In this document: piece by piece, positions 28,788 through 38,653 of the stretch
Numbering within the stretch: the stretch's first letter is position 1
How the letters are laid out: the number at the start of each line of letters is the position of its first letter
DNA from: an uncultured Alphaproteobacteria bacterium
GTDB taxonomy: Bacteria > Pseudomonadota > Alphaproteobacteria > Caulobacterales > Caulobacteraceae
NCBI GenBank assembly: GCA_903860975.1
Contig: CAIOSI010000045.1
Location: forward strand, 1 to 64,000
Direction of reading: 5' to 3'
Length of the DNA stretch: 64,000 nucleotides
The notes under the pieces: generated by a model
What the model was told of the DNA's origin: nothing
The model's input: the letters and a program-made list of their open reading frames with translations, nothing else
The model's database searches: none
Translations under genes and position numbers: made by a program

Positions 28788-29846
28788 TCAGCGTTCGCAG
28801 ACCGGCGTCCACAGAACCTGTTCGATCCGGCTTGCGCCGGTGGCTAGCATCACCAGACGATCAAGCCCCAGCGCGCCTCCACTGGCTTCCGGCATCGTTT
28901 GGAGGGCCGATAGAAAATCCTCGTCGATCGGATAGCGCTCGCCGTAAACCCGCGCCTTTTCCGCCATCTCGATCTCGAAGCGACGGCGCTGCTCGCGAGC
29001 ATCGGTGAGTTCGCCGAAGCAGTTGGCGAGTTCAACCCCGCACGCATAAAGCTCGAACCGTTCAGCCACACGCCGATCAGAGGCCTTGGGTCGGGCCAGT
29101 GCGGCTTCACTCAACGGATACTCGTAAAGGATCGTCGCGCGATCTCGCCCCAGGTACGGCTCGATCTTCTCGACGAGCACCCGACTGAAGACATCGGCCC
29201 AGGTATCGTCTGGCGCAACACGCACACCCTGGCCCTGAGCCGCCGCCGCAAGCGCATCACGGTCTGTAGCGCCATCCGCCTGGACGCTCGCCAACAGGTC
29301 AATGCTCGCGAAGCGATCAAAAGCCTCAGCCAAGGTCAACCGTTCCGGCTCGGCGAGCGGGTCAATCGAGACGCCGCGGAAGCTAAGGGTCTTGGTTCTC
29401 GCCGCCTCAGTTGCAAGCCCGATGAGGCTCCAGCAATCGGCCATCAGAGATTCATAGGACTCCCTCACCCTGTACCATTCCAAAAGGGTGAACTCTGGGT
29501 GGTGCAGCCGACCACGTTCGCGGTTTCTCCAGACCCGGGCGATTTCGAAGGTTCGCACCTCGCCGGCCGCCAGCAGCTTCTTGGCGGCAAACTCCGGCGA
29601 CGTGCGCAAATAAAGCGGCGCGCGTCCGCCCGCCAGATCGAGCGCCTCGGTCGCGAAGGCGTGCAGATGGGCCTCGTTTCCAGGCGAGATCTGCAGGGCG
29701 GATGTCTCAACCTCAACGAAGTCTTGAGCATCAAACCAAGCCCGCACGGCCGCGGTAATCCGATTGCGAGCCACAAGGAACGGCCGGCGATCGGCATGCT
29801 GGCTAGGCGTCCACCACGGCGAAAGAGTTTGATCAGACAAGGGCAC
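28788..29846 (-). CDS. epmA: EpmA, EF-P beta-lysyltransferase (GenX/PoxA/YjeA)
   Basis: 352-residue class II LysRS-like enzyme without the anticodon-binding domain; E. coli EpmA is 325 residues. Motif 2 is FEIARVWRNRERGRLHHPEFTLLEWYR; motif 3 region is GGALGLDRLVML. The start region QHADRRPFLVARNRITAAVRAWF is typical. It activates beta-lysine and attaches it to the conserved Lys of EF-P, relieving stalling at polyproline. It diverges from efp (115 bp between starts) and precedes the barrel gene and epmB. Confidence 0.95.
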   Translation of the reverse strand: MPLSDQTLSPWWTPSQHADRRPFLVARNRITAAVRAWFDAQDFVEVETSALQISPGNEAHLHAFATEALDLAGGRAPLYLRTSPEFAAKKLLAAGEVRTFEIARVWRNRERGRLHHPEFTLLEWYRVRESYESLMADCWSLIGLATEAARTKTLSFRGVSIDPLAEPERLTLAEAFDRFASIDLLASVQADGATDRDALAAAAQGQGVRVAPDDTWADVFSRVLVEKIEPYLGRDRATILYEYPLSEAALARPKASDRRVAERFELYACGVELANCFGELTDAREQRRRFEIEMAEKARVYGERYPIDEDFLSALQTMPEASGGALGLDRLVMLATGASRIEQVLWTPVCER

Positions 29847-29961
29847 GACCGGTAGGGGGCTGGTGAAATCAGCGCCAATCGCTATAGGGGCACGACGAGA
29901 ATTTCATCAGCGGAATTGTGCAGGGACAACCTGACGCCGCCGAACCGAGGGAAGATCGGAT

Positions 29962-30528
29962 TTGAAAGTAGCCGCCAGCTCGCTCCGTAAGGGTGCCGTC
30001 GTCGACATGGAGGGCAAACTCTATGTCGTGCTGACCGCCGAGAACATTCACCCCGGAAAAGGCACGCCCGTGACGCAACTGAACATGCGCCGCATCTCTG
30101 ATGGCGTGAAGGTTTCGGAGCGTTGGCGAACGACAGAGCAGGTCGAGCGCGCCTTCGTGGACGACCGCAACTTCACGTTCCTCTACGAGGATGCAGAGGG
30201 CCATCACTTCATGAATCCCGAGAACTACGACCAAGTCGTCTGTTCGAAGGAAGTGGTCGGAGATAGCGCTCCGTGGCTGCTGGACGGCATGACTGTGACC
30301 CTTTCCACCCACGACGGCGTCCCGATCGCGCTGGAGTTGCCGCGCACCGTCACCTTCGAGATCACGGAGACCGAGCCGGCTGTGAAGAACCAGACGGCCT
30401 CGTCCTCTTATAAGCCCGCCACGCTATCAAACGGTGCGCGTATAATGGTGCCGCCCTATATCGCCGCAGGCACCCGCGTTGTGATCCTGACCGAAGATGG
30501 GTCTTATCAGGAACGGGCGAAGGACTAG
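29962..30528 (+). CDS. efp: Elongation factor P
   Basis: 188-residue tRNA-shaped factor rescuing ribosomes at polyproline. The N-terminal KOW-like domain ends in the loop IHPGKGTP; K33 is the modification site, and the presence of epmA/epmB implies beta-lysylation. OB domains follow, ending with [31 protein letters not shown]. Start is TTG 29962 ([11 protein letters not shown]), with GAGGGA about 10 bases upstream. Divergent from epmA, an arrangement that would allow shared control. Confidence 0.97.
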   Translation: MKVAASSLRKGAVVDMEGKLYVVLTAENIHPGKGTPVTQLNMRRISDGVKVSERWRTTEQVERAFVDDRNFTFLYEDAEGHHFMNPENYDQVVCSKEVVGDSAPWLLDGMTVTLSTHDGVPIALELPRTVTFEITETEPAVKNQTASSSYKPATLSNGARIMVPPYIAAGTRVVILTEDGSYQERAKD

Positions 30529-30767
30529 GGTCGCCAAACCGCTCTTGGTGCGTGACCTGCCCGGGCCTCGCGACAAAAACCGAGTTGGACGCCTTCGCAC
30601 CAACAAGGTGGCGGATGCCGTGGACCGGCCTTGGGGCTTTAAGGCTTGTACCTTTGCGTCTTCGATCCGGTGACGCTGCAAGAGCTGCAGATGCCGACGG
30701 AGACAGCGGTGATTTTTGACGCCGCTAGGTTGGGCTCTCCCCGACAAATCGATAATTTACCGCTGAC

Positions 30768-32513
<1,746 letters not shown>

Positions 32514-32569
32514 TTGATCCCCCGATCTCGAAACATGTCCGACGCTCGCAAGCTTGCGATACGACCCAG

Positions 32570-33676
32570 CTAGGGTTTGACAATCTTCCCGCCCGTCATC
32601 GGCATAGCGACACCGGTGGTCTTCGGGAAGCTGATTGGCAGGCCGCGGGCTGTGCGAGCGCCCAGATAGGCGAAGGCTTCTGCCTCTATGAAATCGCCTC
32701 GCCAACCGAGGTCTTCGGCTGTTTTCACGGGAATAGGCAGGCGTTCGGCCAGTGCCTTCATGATCTCAGGGTTGTGACGGCCGCCACCTGTGACAACCAC
32801 CTGGCTTGGCGCGTGACCCATTAGGCCGAAGCCCGCGCGAACCGCTTCGGCAGTGAAGGCAACGAGGGTCGCGGCAGCGTCTTCGAGCGCCAGCGGCTCG
32901 AGCGGTTCGAGGGAGAAATCAAACCGGTCGAGCGATTTTGGCGGGGGTTCGCGAAAATACGGATGGCCAAGTAGGCCTAACAGCACCCCGGTGTTGACGC
33001 GGCCAACACTTGCATAGCGTCCCTGATCGTCGAAACGCCCTGCGCCTCTCGCCTGCACCAAGAGGTCGATCATGCCATTGCCTGGGCCGGTATCGAAGGC
33101 TGCGATCTCGTCGCCACCGGACCAAAAGGTGACGTTTGCGACGCCGCCGATGTTCAATACCGCCAATGGGGCCTCAAGGCCCGATGCCCGAGCCCTCGCC
33201 AAATGGTAGATCGGCGCTAATGGCGCGCCCTCGCCGCCGGCGGCTACGTCGCGCGTGCGAAAATCATAGGCGACCGGCACCCCAGTTTTTTGGGCCAGCC
33301 AGCCGGCATCGCCAAGCTGCACGGTCCGGCCCGAGCGACCTTCGCGCGGGCGCTCGTGAAAGACCGTCTGGCCGTGCATACCGATCAAGTCGATGTCGGA
33401 CCACGTGAGGCCATTCGCGGCGAGGAATTCATCAGCCGCGGCGAGATGTTCCTGCGCGCCAGCCTGACCCGCCTCAGCAAAGATCGCGGGGATTGGGGTA
33501 TCGCGTAACCATGCCAAGGCTGCTTTCGTCGCAAGTAGCATCACGTCTCGTGTTGCCTCGGAGAGCTTGCGTTCACCAGCCGGGCCGAAGCGGGAGATGG
33601 TCTCGCCATCGGTCTCCAGGATCGCCATATCGACGGCGTCGAGGGAGGTTCCGGTCATGAATCCGAGGACACGCAT
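32570..33676 (-). CDS. anmK: Anhydro-N-acetylmuramic acid kinase
   Basis: 368-residue sugar kinase of the acetate/sugar kinase fold. It recycles anhMurNAc from murein turnover to MurNAc-6-P. Motifs: FMTGTSLDAVDMAI at the N-terminus, IGMHGQTVFHERP, LNIGGVANVTF, FDTGPGNGMIDLL and VVTGGGRHNP. Length is standard. It is divergent from tyrS. With the M23 peptidase, AmiC and PBP1A nearby, the region is rich in murein genes, though they are not one operon. Confidence 0.97.
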   Translation of the reverse strand: MRVLGFMTGTSLDAVDMAILETDGETISRFGPAGERKLSEATRDVMLLATKAALAWLRDTPIPAIFAEAGQAGAQEHLAAADEFLAANGLTWSDIDLIGMHGQTVFHERPREGRSGRTVQLGDAGWLAQKTGVPVAYDFRTRDVAAGGEGAPLAPIYHLARARASGLEAPLAVLNIGGVANVTFWSGGDEIAAFDTGPGNGMIDLLVQARGAGRFDDQGRYASVGRVNTGVLLGLLGHPYFREPPPKSLDRFDFSLEPLEPLALEDAAATLVAFTAEAVRAGFGLMGHAPSQVVVTGGGRHNPEIMKALAERLPIPVKTAEDLGWRGDFIEAEAFAYLGARTARGLPISFPKTTGVAMPMTGGKIVKP

Positions 33677-33925
33677 GCCGCTTGACTGCCATGCCCCGCG
33701 CTTCTAGTCAGCCGCGATGTTCGGTAAAACCTCCCCCACTGGCCACGATAACGACCGAGCCTAGACCCAGGCCACCGATCCCGTACGTCTGCCCCATTCG
33801 GCCGTCGCATCGACTGAACATCATCCCCAAGCCAGCCTTCGGTCGTCTGGTTTGCTGTGATGACCCTCGATACCGCCAACAAGGCCGTGCTAGAGCCCAC
33901 CGGCTTGTTCCGAGAGAACCCCCGA

Positions 33926-35182
33926 ATGACTGACGTCGCCTTTAAGTCGAAGTTCCTTCAGGTGCTGCAAGCGCGCGGCTACATCCACCAGATCACTCAC
34001 ACGGAGGAACTGGACGCGGCGGCGACATCAGGCCCGATCGCCGCCTACATCGGCTTCGACGCAACTGCCCCTTCGCTACACGTCGGCTCGCTCATCCAGA
34101 TTATGCTGCTCCGTCGCCTGCAGCAGGCCGGGCACAGGCCTATCGTCGTCATGGGCGGCGGGACCACCAAGGTTGGCGACCCATCTGGCAAGGACGAGAG
34201 CCGAAAGCTCCTTTCCGACGCTGACATCCAGGCCAACATCGTCTCGATCCGCGCTGTGTTCGAGACGTTTCTGAAGTTCGGAAACGGCCCGACTGACGCA
34301 ATCATGGTCGATAATGACGAGTGGCTGTCGAAGCTCGGTTATATCGACTTCCTGCGAGAATACGGCGTCCACTTCACGATCAACCGCATGCTGGCCTTCG
34401 ATTCGGTGAAGTTGCGTCTAGAGCGTGAACAACCGCTGACCTTCATTGAATTCAACTACATGCTCATGCAGGCAACAGACTTCCTGGAGTTGAACCGACG
34501 CTACAGCTGCGGGCTACAAATGGGGGGGTCTGATCAATGGGGGAACATCGTCAATGGCGTGGAGTTGATCCGCCGTGTGGATCAGAAGCCTGCATTCGGC
34601 CTGACGACACCTCTCTTGGCGACCGCCTCCGGCGCCAAGATGGGCAAGACCGCGCAAGGCGCAGTGTGGCTGAACGCCGACCTGCGCAGCCCCTACGAAT
34701 ATTGGCAGTTCTGGCGAAACACCGAGGATGCTGATGTCGGCCGGTTCATGAGACTGTTCACCGACCTGCCGCTGGACGAGATCGCACGTCTTGAGGCCCT
34801 GCCGGGCGCGCAGATCAACGAAGCCAAGAAGGTGCTCGCCGATGCCGCGACGAGCCTGCTGCACGGTGCAGAGGAAGCCGAAAAGGCGGCAGCCGCGGCA
34901 GATGCAGCCTTCGTCCAGGGCAAGCTGTCCGATGATCTACCGACCCATGAAATTCCGGCTGATGAACTCCAAGCCGGTATCGTTTTGGCCGCCCTAACAG
35001 AGGCCGCCGGTCTGGCGGGATCGCGTGGCGAGGCCCGCAGGCTCGCTCAAGGTGGCGGGCTGCGGGTCAACGACAAGGCTGAACTGGACGCCAACCGTAT
35101 CGTCACGGCGCTCGACTTGATTGGCGGTGTGGTCAAGCTTGCTGCCGGCAAAAAGAAAATCGTCCTGGTGAAGCCGGTCTGA
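33926..35182 (+). CDS. tyrS: Tyrosyl-tRNA synthetase
   Basis: 418-residue class I synthetase. The HIGH-like motif is [13 protein letters not shown], the KMSKS-like loop [13 protein letters not shown], and the C-terminus holds an S4 domain ([18 protein letters not shown]). ATG 33926 is preferred because GAGAG lies 9 bases upstream and protein similarity begins there; an in-frame start at 33857 adds 23 unlike residues. bcp follows after 11 bp, so the two may be co-transcribed. Confidence 0.98.
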   Translation: MTDVAFKSKFLQVLQARGYIHQITHTEELDAAATSGPIAAYIGFDATAPSLHVGSLIQIMLLRRLQQAGHRPIVVMGGGTTKVGDPSGKDESRKLLSDADIQANIVSIRAVFETFLKFGNGPTDAIMVDNDEWLSKLGYIDFLREYGVHFTINRMLAFDSVKLRLEREQPLTFIEFNYMLMQATDFLELNRRYSCGLQMGGSDQWGNIVNGVELIRRVDQKPAFGLTTPLLATASGAKMGKTAQGAVWLNADLRSPYEYWQFWRNTEDADVGRFMRLFTDLPLDEIARLEALPGAQINEAKKVLADAATSLLHGAEEAEKAAAAADAAFVQGKLSDDLPTHEIPADELQAGIVLAALTEAAGLAGSRGEARRLAQGGGLRVNDKAELDANRIVTALDLIGGVVKLAAGKKKIVLVKPV

Positions 35183-35193
35183 GGGGAGACGAA

Positions 35194-35655
35194 ATGAGCA
35201 ATGTGAGCATCGGCGCAACAGCGCCCAACTTCGAACTCGAATGCACGACGGGCCCGATCTGCGCATCGGACTTCAAAGGCAAGACGGTGGTCGTCTACTT
35301 CTACCCAAAGGACGACACCCCAGGCTGCACAAATGAAGCCAAGGATTTCAGCACTCTTGCCCCACAGTTCGCCAAGGTCGGCGTCGCCGTCGTCGGCGTC
35401 TCCAAGGACAGCCTCAAAAGTCATGAAAAATTCGCAGCCAAATACGGCATCTCGATTCCATTGGGCGCCGATCCCGAAGCGCAGGTGATTGGCGCGTTCG
35501 AAAGCTGGGTTGAGAAGAAACTGTACGGTCGTGAATATATGGGCATCGATCGCTCGACGTTCCTGATCCAGGACGGGGTGATCAAGGCGATCTGGCGCAA
35601 GGTGAAAGTGGGAGGTCATGCACAGGCGGTCTTGGATGCCGTCAACGCGCTCTGA
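35194..35655 (+). CDS. bcp: Thioredoxin-dependent peroxiredoxin, BCP/PrxQ family
   Basis: 153-residue peroxiredoxin reducing H2O2 and organic peroxides. The peroxidatic cysteine is in FYPKDDTPGCTNEA; the resolving cysteine found five residues later in E. coli Bcp is absent (KDF follows), so this is the one-Cys-like form or uses a partner thiol. The other active-site residues, Pro and Thr of TPGC and a late Arg (GIDRSTFLI), are present. Located 11 bp after tyrS. Confidence 0.95.
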   Translation: MSNVSIGATAPNFELECTTGPICASDFKGKTVVVYFYPKDDTPGCTNEAKDFSTLAPQFAKVGVAVVGVSKDSLKSHEKFAAKYGISIPLGADPEAQVIGAFESWVEKKLYGREYMGIDRSTFLIQDGVIKAIWRKVKVGGHAQAVLDAVNAL

Positions 35656-35917
35656 ACGCGCCGACACCTGAAGCCGCAGTCGGCCTCAGCCTATTTAGGC
35701 AATGTGGCTTCGATAGCGCATGCGAACGCTTCTTTGCGACAGGGCTGTATCCGGTCTGGACCGAATCGATATCGCCGTCCAAGTTCAGGCGCATAACCGC
35801 CTCTAGAGTTGCGGTACCTTGTCGTGCGCGCTCGCTGCGCATTAAGCGTCTTGCGCGCCCTGAGTTTCTCGTTGCATATCGCCGAAGTTCCGGGGGGTTG
35901 GGGACTTCAGCGACCGA

Positions 35918-37072
35918 ATGACACGTATCGCGCGCCTTCGCCGCTCTATGGTCGAGCTTTTTCCAGAACGCCATCTCTACGTCCGCTCGGGCAGCGAGAT
36001 GAAGGGCTACGTCCTGACGCCCCAATTCCAAATGATCGCCGCGGCGTGCGTTTCAGTGGCAGCTGTCTGGATGGGCGTTTGCAGCGCCGCAATGCTGCTC
36101 AACATGATGTCGGCTTCGTCGACCGATCGCGAGGTCGCCCGGACCCAGGCCAAGTACGAACGATGGATCGCTGACAGCCAGGCGAGACTGAACTCTGCCG
36201 TCGCTAAATTGAACGCGGGCGACGGCTCAAGTACGGCGCTCGTCACAACAATCGAAAAACGCCACGTGGCCCTGGCGATGCTGCTCACTGACATGAAGGG
36301 CACTCCGGGGGCAGCCGAAGCGTTGACGCCGGTGATCACCAAGGCCCTCACGTCCAAGGATCAAAGTCCGGAGCGCATTGTTGAAACGGTCCGCGTCAGT
36401 CAGGAACAGATTTTGGACGTCGCCGACACGTTCGCCAAAAGTCGGGCCGACCGTCTGCGACTTGCATTCCGGCTGGCCGGCCTAACACCGGCTTCGTACA
36501 TCCCCAAGGGCGGATCTCTGGGTGGTCCTCTGATCGAGTCCAAAGATCCGCGCGCACTTGCGGCGGTGTTAGACGTTGACCCCGCATTCGCCGACCGCAT
36601 CCAGCACGCTGTGTCAGATATGAGCGAGGCGCACGCGCTCGAACAGGCCGCAAAAAGCCTGCCGTTTGCTCAGCCGGCGCCTGGCGTCGACAGGTCGAGC
36701 GGCTTCGGCGTCCGCTACGATCCCTTCACAAGCCATCCGGCGTTCCATTCCGGCCTGGATTTCTCCGGTGGGAGAATGACGCCGATCCACGCGACAGCCC
36801 CTGGAGTCGTGTCCTTCACAGGCGCGCGTTCAGGCTACGGAAACACCGTCGAAATCGACCACGGCGGTGGGTTCAAGACCCGCTACGCACACCTCGCCTC
36901 GATTTCTGTCAGAGTCGGTCAGCAGGTTGGCATCGGTCAGCGCCTGGGCGGCATGGGCTCGACCGGCCGCTCCACCGGCACGCATCTACACTACGAAGTG
37001 TGGGAGAACGGCCGTGCCCAAAATCCGGATCGTTTCGTCAAGGCAGGCGCCTATGTTCAGCAAGCCGAATAA
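35918..37072 (+). CDS. Membrane-anchored M23 (LytM-type) endopeptidase
   Basis: 384 residues: a short cytoplasmic N-terminus, one membrane anchor (about 37-62, FQMIAAACVSVAAVWMGVCSAAMLL), a helical periplasmic linker, then a LytM domain (about 260-375). Zinc ligands appear as HSGLD (H and D) and the HLH of THLHYEVW; the supporting RYAHL motif is present. It likely cleaves peptidoglycan cross-bridges. Its 3' end overlaps the bactofilin start by 20 bp, an arrangement typical of alphaproteobacterial M23-bactofilin pairs, where the bactofilin localises the peptidase to shape the cell. Confidence 0.93.
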   Translation: MTRIARLRRSMVELFPERHLYVRSGSEMKGYVLTPQFQMIAAACVSVAAVWMGVCSAAMLLNMMSASSTDREVARTQAKYERWIADSQARLNSAVAKLNAGDGSSTALVTTIEKRHVALAMLLTDMKGTPGAAEALTPVITKALTSKDQSPERIVETVRVSQEQILDVADTFAKSRADRLRLAFRLAGLTPASYIPKGGSLGGPLIESKDPRALAAVLDVDPAFADRIQHAVSDMSEAHALEQAAKSLPFAQPAPGVDRSSGFGVRYDPFTSHPAFHSGLDFSGGRMTPIHATAPGVVSFTGARSGYGNTVEIDHGGGFKTRYAHLASISVRVGQQVGIGQRLGGMGSTGRSTGTHLHYEVWENGRAQNPDRFVKAGAYVQQAE

Positions 37073-37481
37073 GTCCGTCACCGCCAACATGCGCCCTGAA
37101 GGTCTTGAAGCTCCCGCACGAAAACCCATCCCGTTCTCGCTGATTGCCGAGACCGTCACGCTGGAGGGCGATCTTTCCAGCAACGGCGATGTTCAGATCG
37201 ATGGTGCCGTGCGTGGGGACCTGAAGGTTACGCACCTTTCGGTGGGTGAAACCGGTCAGATTGAAGGTTCGATAAGCGCAGAAACCGCCGAAATTCGCGG
37301 TCTCGTGGTTGGCGCGATCACGGCCAAAACGATAAGGCTCCACGCAAGCGCCAAGGTGGAGGGCGACCTCACTCATCTGCAGCTATCGATCGATTCCGGT
37401 GCCCAATTCATTGGCCGCAGCATCCAACTCACCCCATCAGCTCCCGCGGAAGGGAGCGTGGCACCTGCCGCCGCCGAATAG
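37053..37481 (+). CDS. Bactofilin (BacA-like cytoskeletal protein)
   Basis: 142 residues with a DUF583 right-handed beta-helix core (about 28-125): SLIAETVTLEGDLSSNGDVQIDG, GDLKVTHLSVGETGQIEG and further repeats with regular hydrophobic positions, flanked by a disordered N-terminus and an Ala/Pro C-terminus. Bactofilins polymerise without nucleotide; BacA in Caulobacter recruits PbpC for stalk growth. The gene starts inside the M23 gene, so the products are made together. Whether it is the BacA orthologue cannot be decided from sequence alone. Confidence 0.94.
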   Translation: MFSKPNKSVTANMRPEGLEAPARKPIPFSLIAETVTLEGDLSSNGDVQIDGAVRGDLKVTHLSVGETGQIEGSISAETAEIRGLVVGAITAKTIRLHASAKVEGDLTHLQLSIDSGAQFIGRSIQLTPSAPAEGSVAPAAAE

Positions 37482-37485
37482 TCCG

Positions 37486-38608
37486 TTAGCTGTCCTCTTT
37501 CTCGCGGGTCACGCCGACCCGCTGAGCCAAGGCCGCGCCCATGAAGCTGTCCAGATCACCATCTAGGACCCCTTGGGTATCTGACGTCTCCACATCGGTG
37601 CGCAGGTCCTTGACCATTTGATAGGGCTGCAAGACGTAACTGCGGATCTGATGTCCCCAACCGATGTCGGTCTTCTGGTCTTCCAGCGCCTGTTGGGCCG
37701 CTTCGCGCCTTTGCAACTCAGCCTCGTAAAGGCGAGCGCGCAGCATTTTCCAGGCTTCGTCGCGGTTCTGGTGCTGTGAGCGGCCAGCTTGGCAAGCGAC
37801 CGCGATACCGGTGGGAATGTGCGTCAGACGCACGGCGCTATCGGTCTTATTGATGTGCTGACCGCCAGAGCCTGACGCGCGATAGGTGTCGGTGCGTACA
37901 TCGGCCGGATTGATGTCGATAACGATGGTGTCGTCGACAACCGGATAAACCCAGATGGAGGCGAAGCTCGTGTGGCGCTTGGCAGCACTGTCGAAGGGCG
38001 AGATGCGAACAAGACGATGGACACCCGCCTCAGTCTTCAGCCACCCGTAGGCGTTGGCTCCCTTGATCTGCAGAGTCGCCGACTTGATCCCGGCCTGATC
38101 GCCGGAGGTCTCTTCCAGAAAATCAACCTCCATACCGTGGGTGTTGGCCCATCGGGTATACATGCGCAGCAGCATTCCCGCCCAATCACAGGACTCTGTT
38201 CCTCCCGCACCTGAGTTTATTTCCACGAAGGCGTCGTTGCCGTCCGCCTCGCCCGAAAGCAGGGCTTCCAGTTCGGCGCGACCTCCCCGCTCTTTGATCG
38301 AACGAAGCTGAGCCCGGGCTTCTTCGAGAGACGCTTCGTCACCCTCTTCGTCCGCCATTTCGGCGTAGCCAAGTGCGTCGACCAAATCGCGTTCGAGTGA
38401 TTTCACCGCTTCGATCTGGGCCGCAAGCCGCGTGCGCTCCCGCATCAGGGCCTGTGCGGCGCCAGCATCATCCCAAAGCGTTGGATCCTCGACCCGAGCG
38501 TTCAGCTCGTCGAGTTTTCTAAGCGCAGGCGCCCAGTCAAAGACGCCTCCTGAGCAGTTCGATCGACTGCTCGATGTCAGCCTTTGCGGCCTCGACATCC
38601 AATCTCAT
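37486..38608 (-). CDS. prfB: Peptide chain release factor 2, with programmed +1 frameshift
   Basis: About 373 residues after frameshifting. The gene starts at ATG 38608 ([23 protein letters not shown]), meets an in-frame TGA at 38539-38537, and continues in the +1 frame as [12 protein letters not shown]. The shift site reads AGGAGG CGT CTT TGA C: an internal Shine-Dalgarno, CTT slippery codon and weak TGAC stop, the classic autoregulatory RF2 site. Stop recognition tripeptide SPF (ISPFDSAA) and the catalytic GGQ (GSGGQHINK) confirm RF2. It follows mrcA by 45 bp on the same strand. Confidence 0.97.
38534..38552 (-). promoter_or_regulatory. RF2 programmed frameshift site
   Basis: On the minus strand AGGAGG, three bases, CTT, then TGAC. 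When RF2 is scarce, the TGA at codon 24 is read slowly, the CTT-decoding tRNA slips +1, and full-length RF2 is made. The AGGAGG-to-CTT spacing of three bases matches the known requirement. Confidence 0.93.
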
Positions 38609-38653
38609 GGGACAATTCCTGACAGGTTGGGCGCGCCAGTTAGGCTCTCCGCG

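Noticed and set aside
37486-38608. prfB considered as a frameshifted pseudogene
   Set aside because: The frameshift is the programmed RF2 site with an intact internal Shine-Dalgarno, slippery CTT and TGAC.
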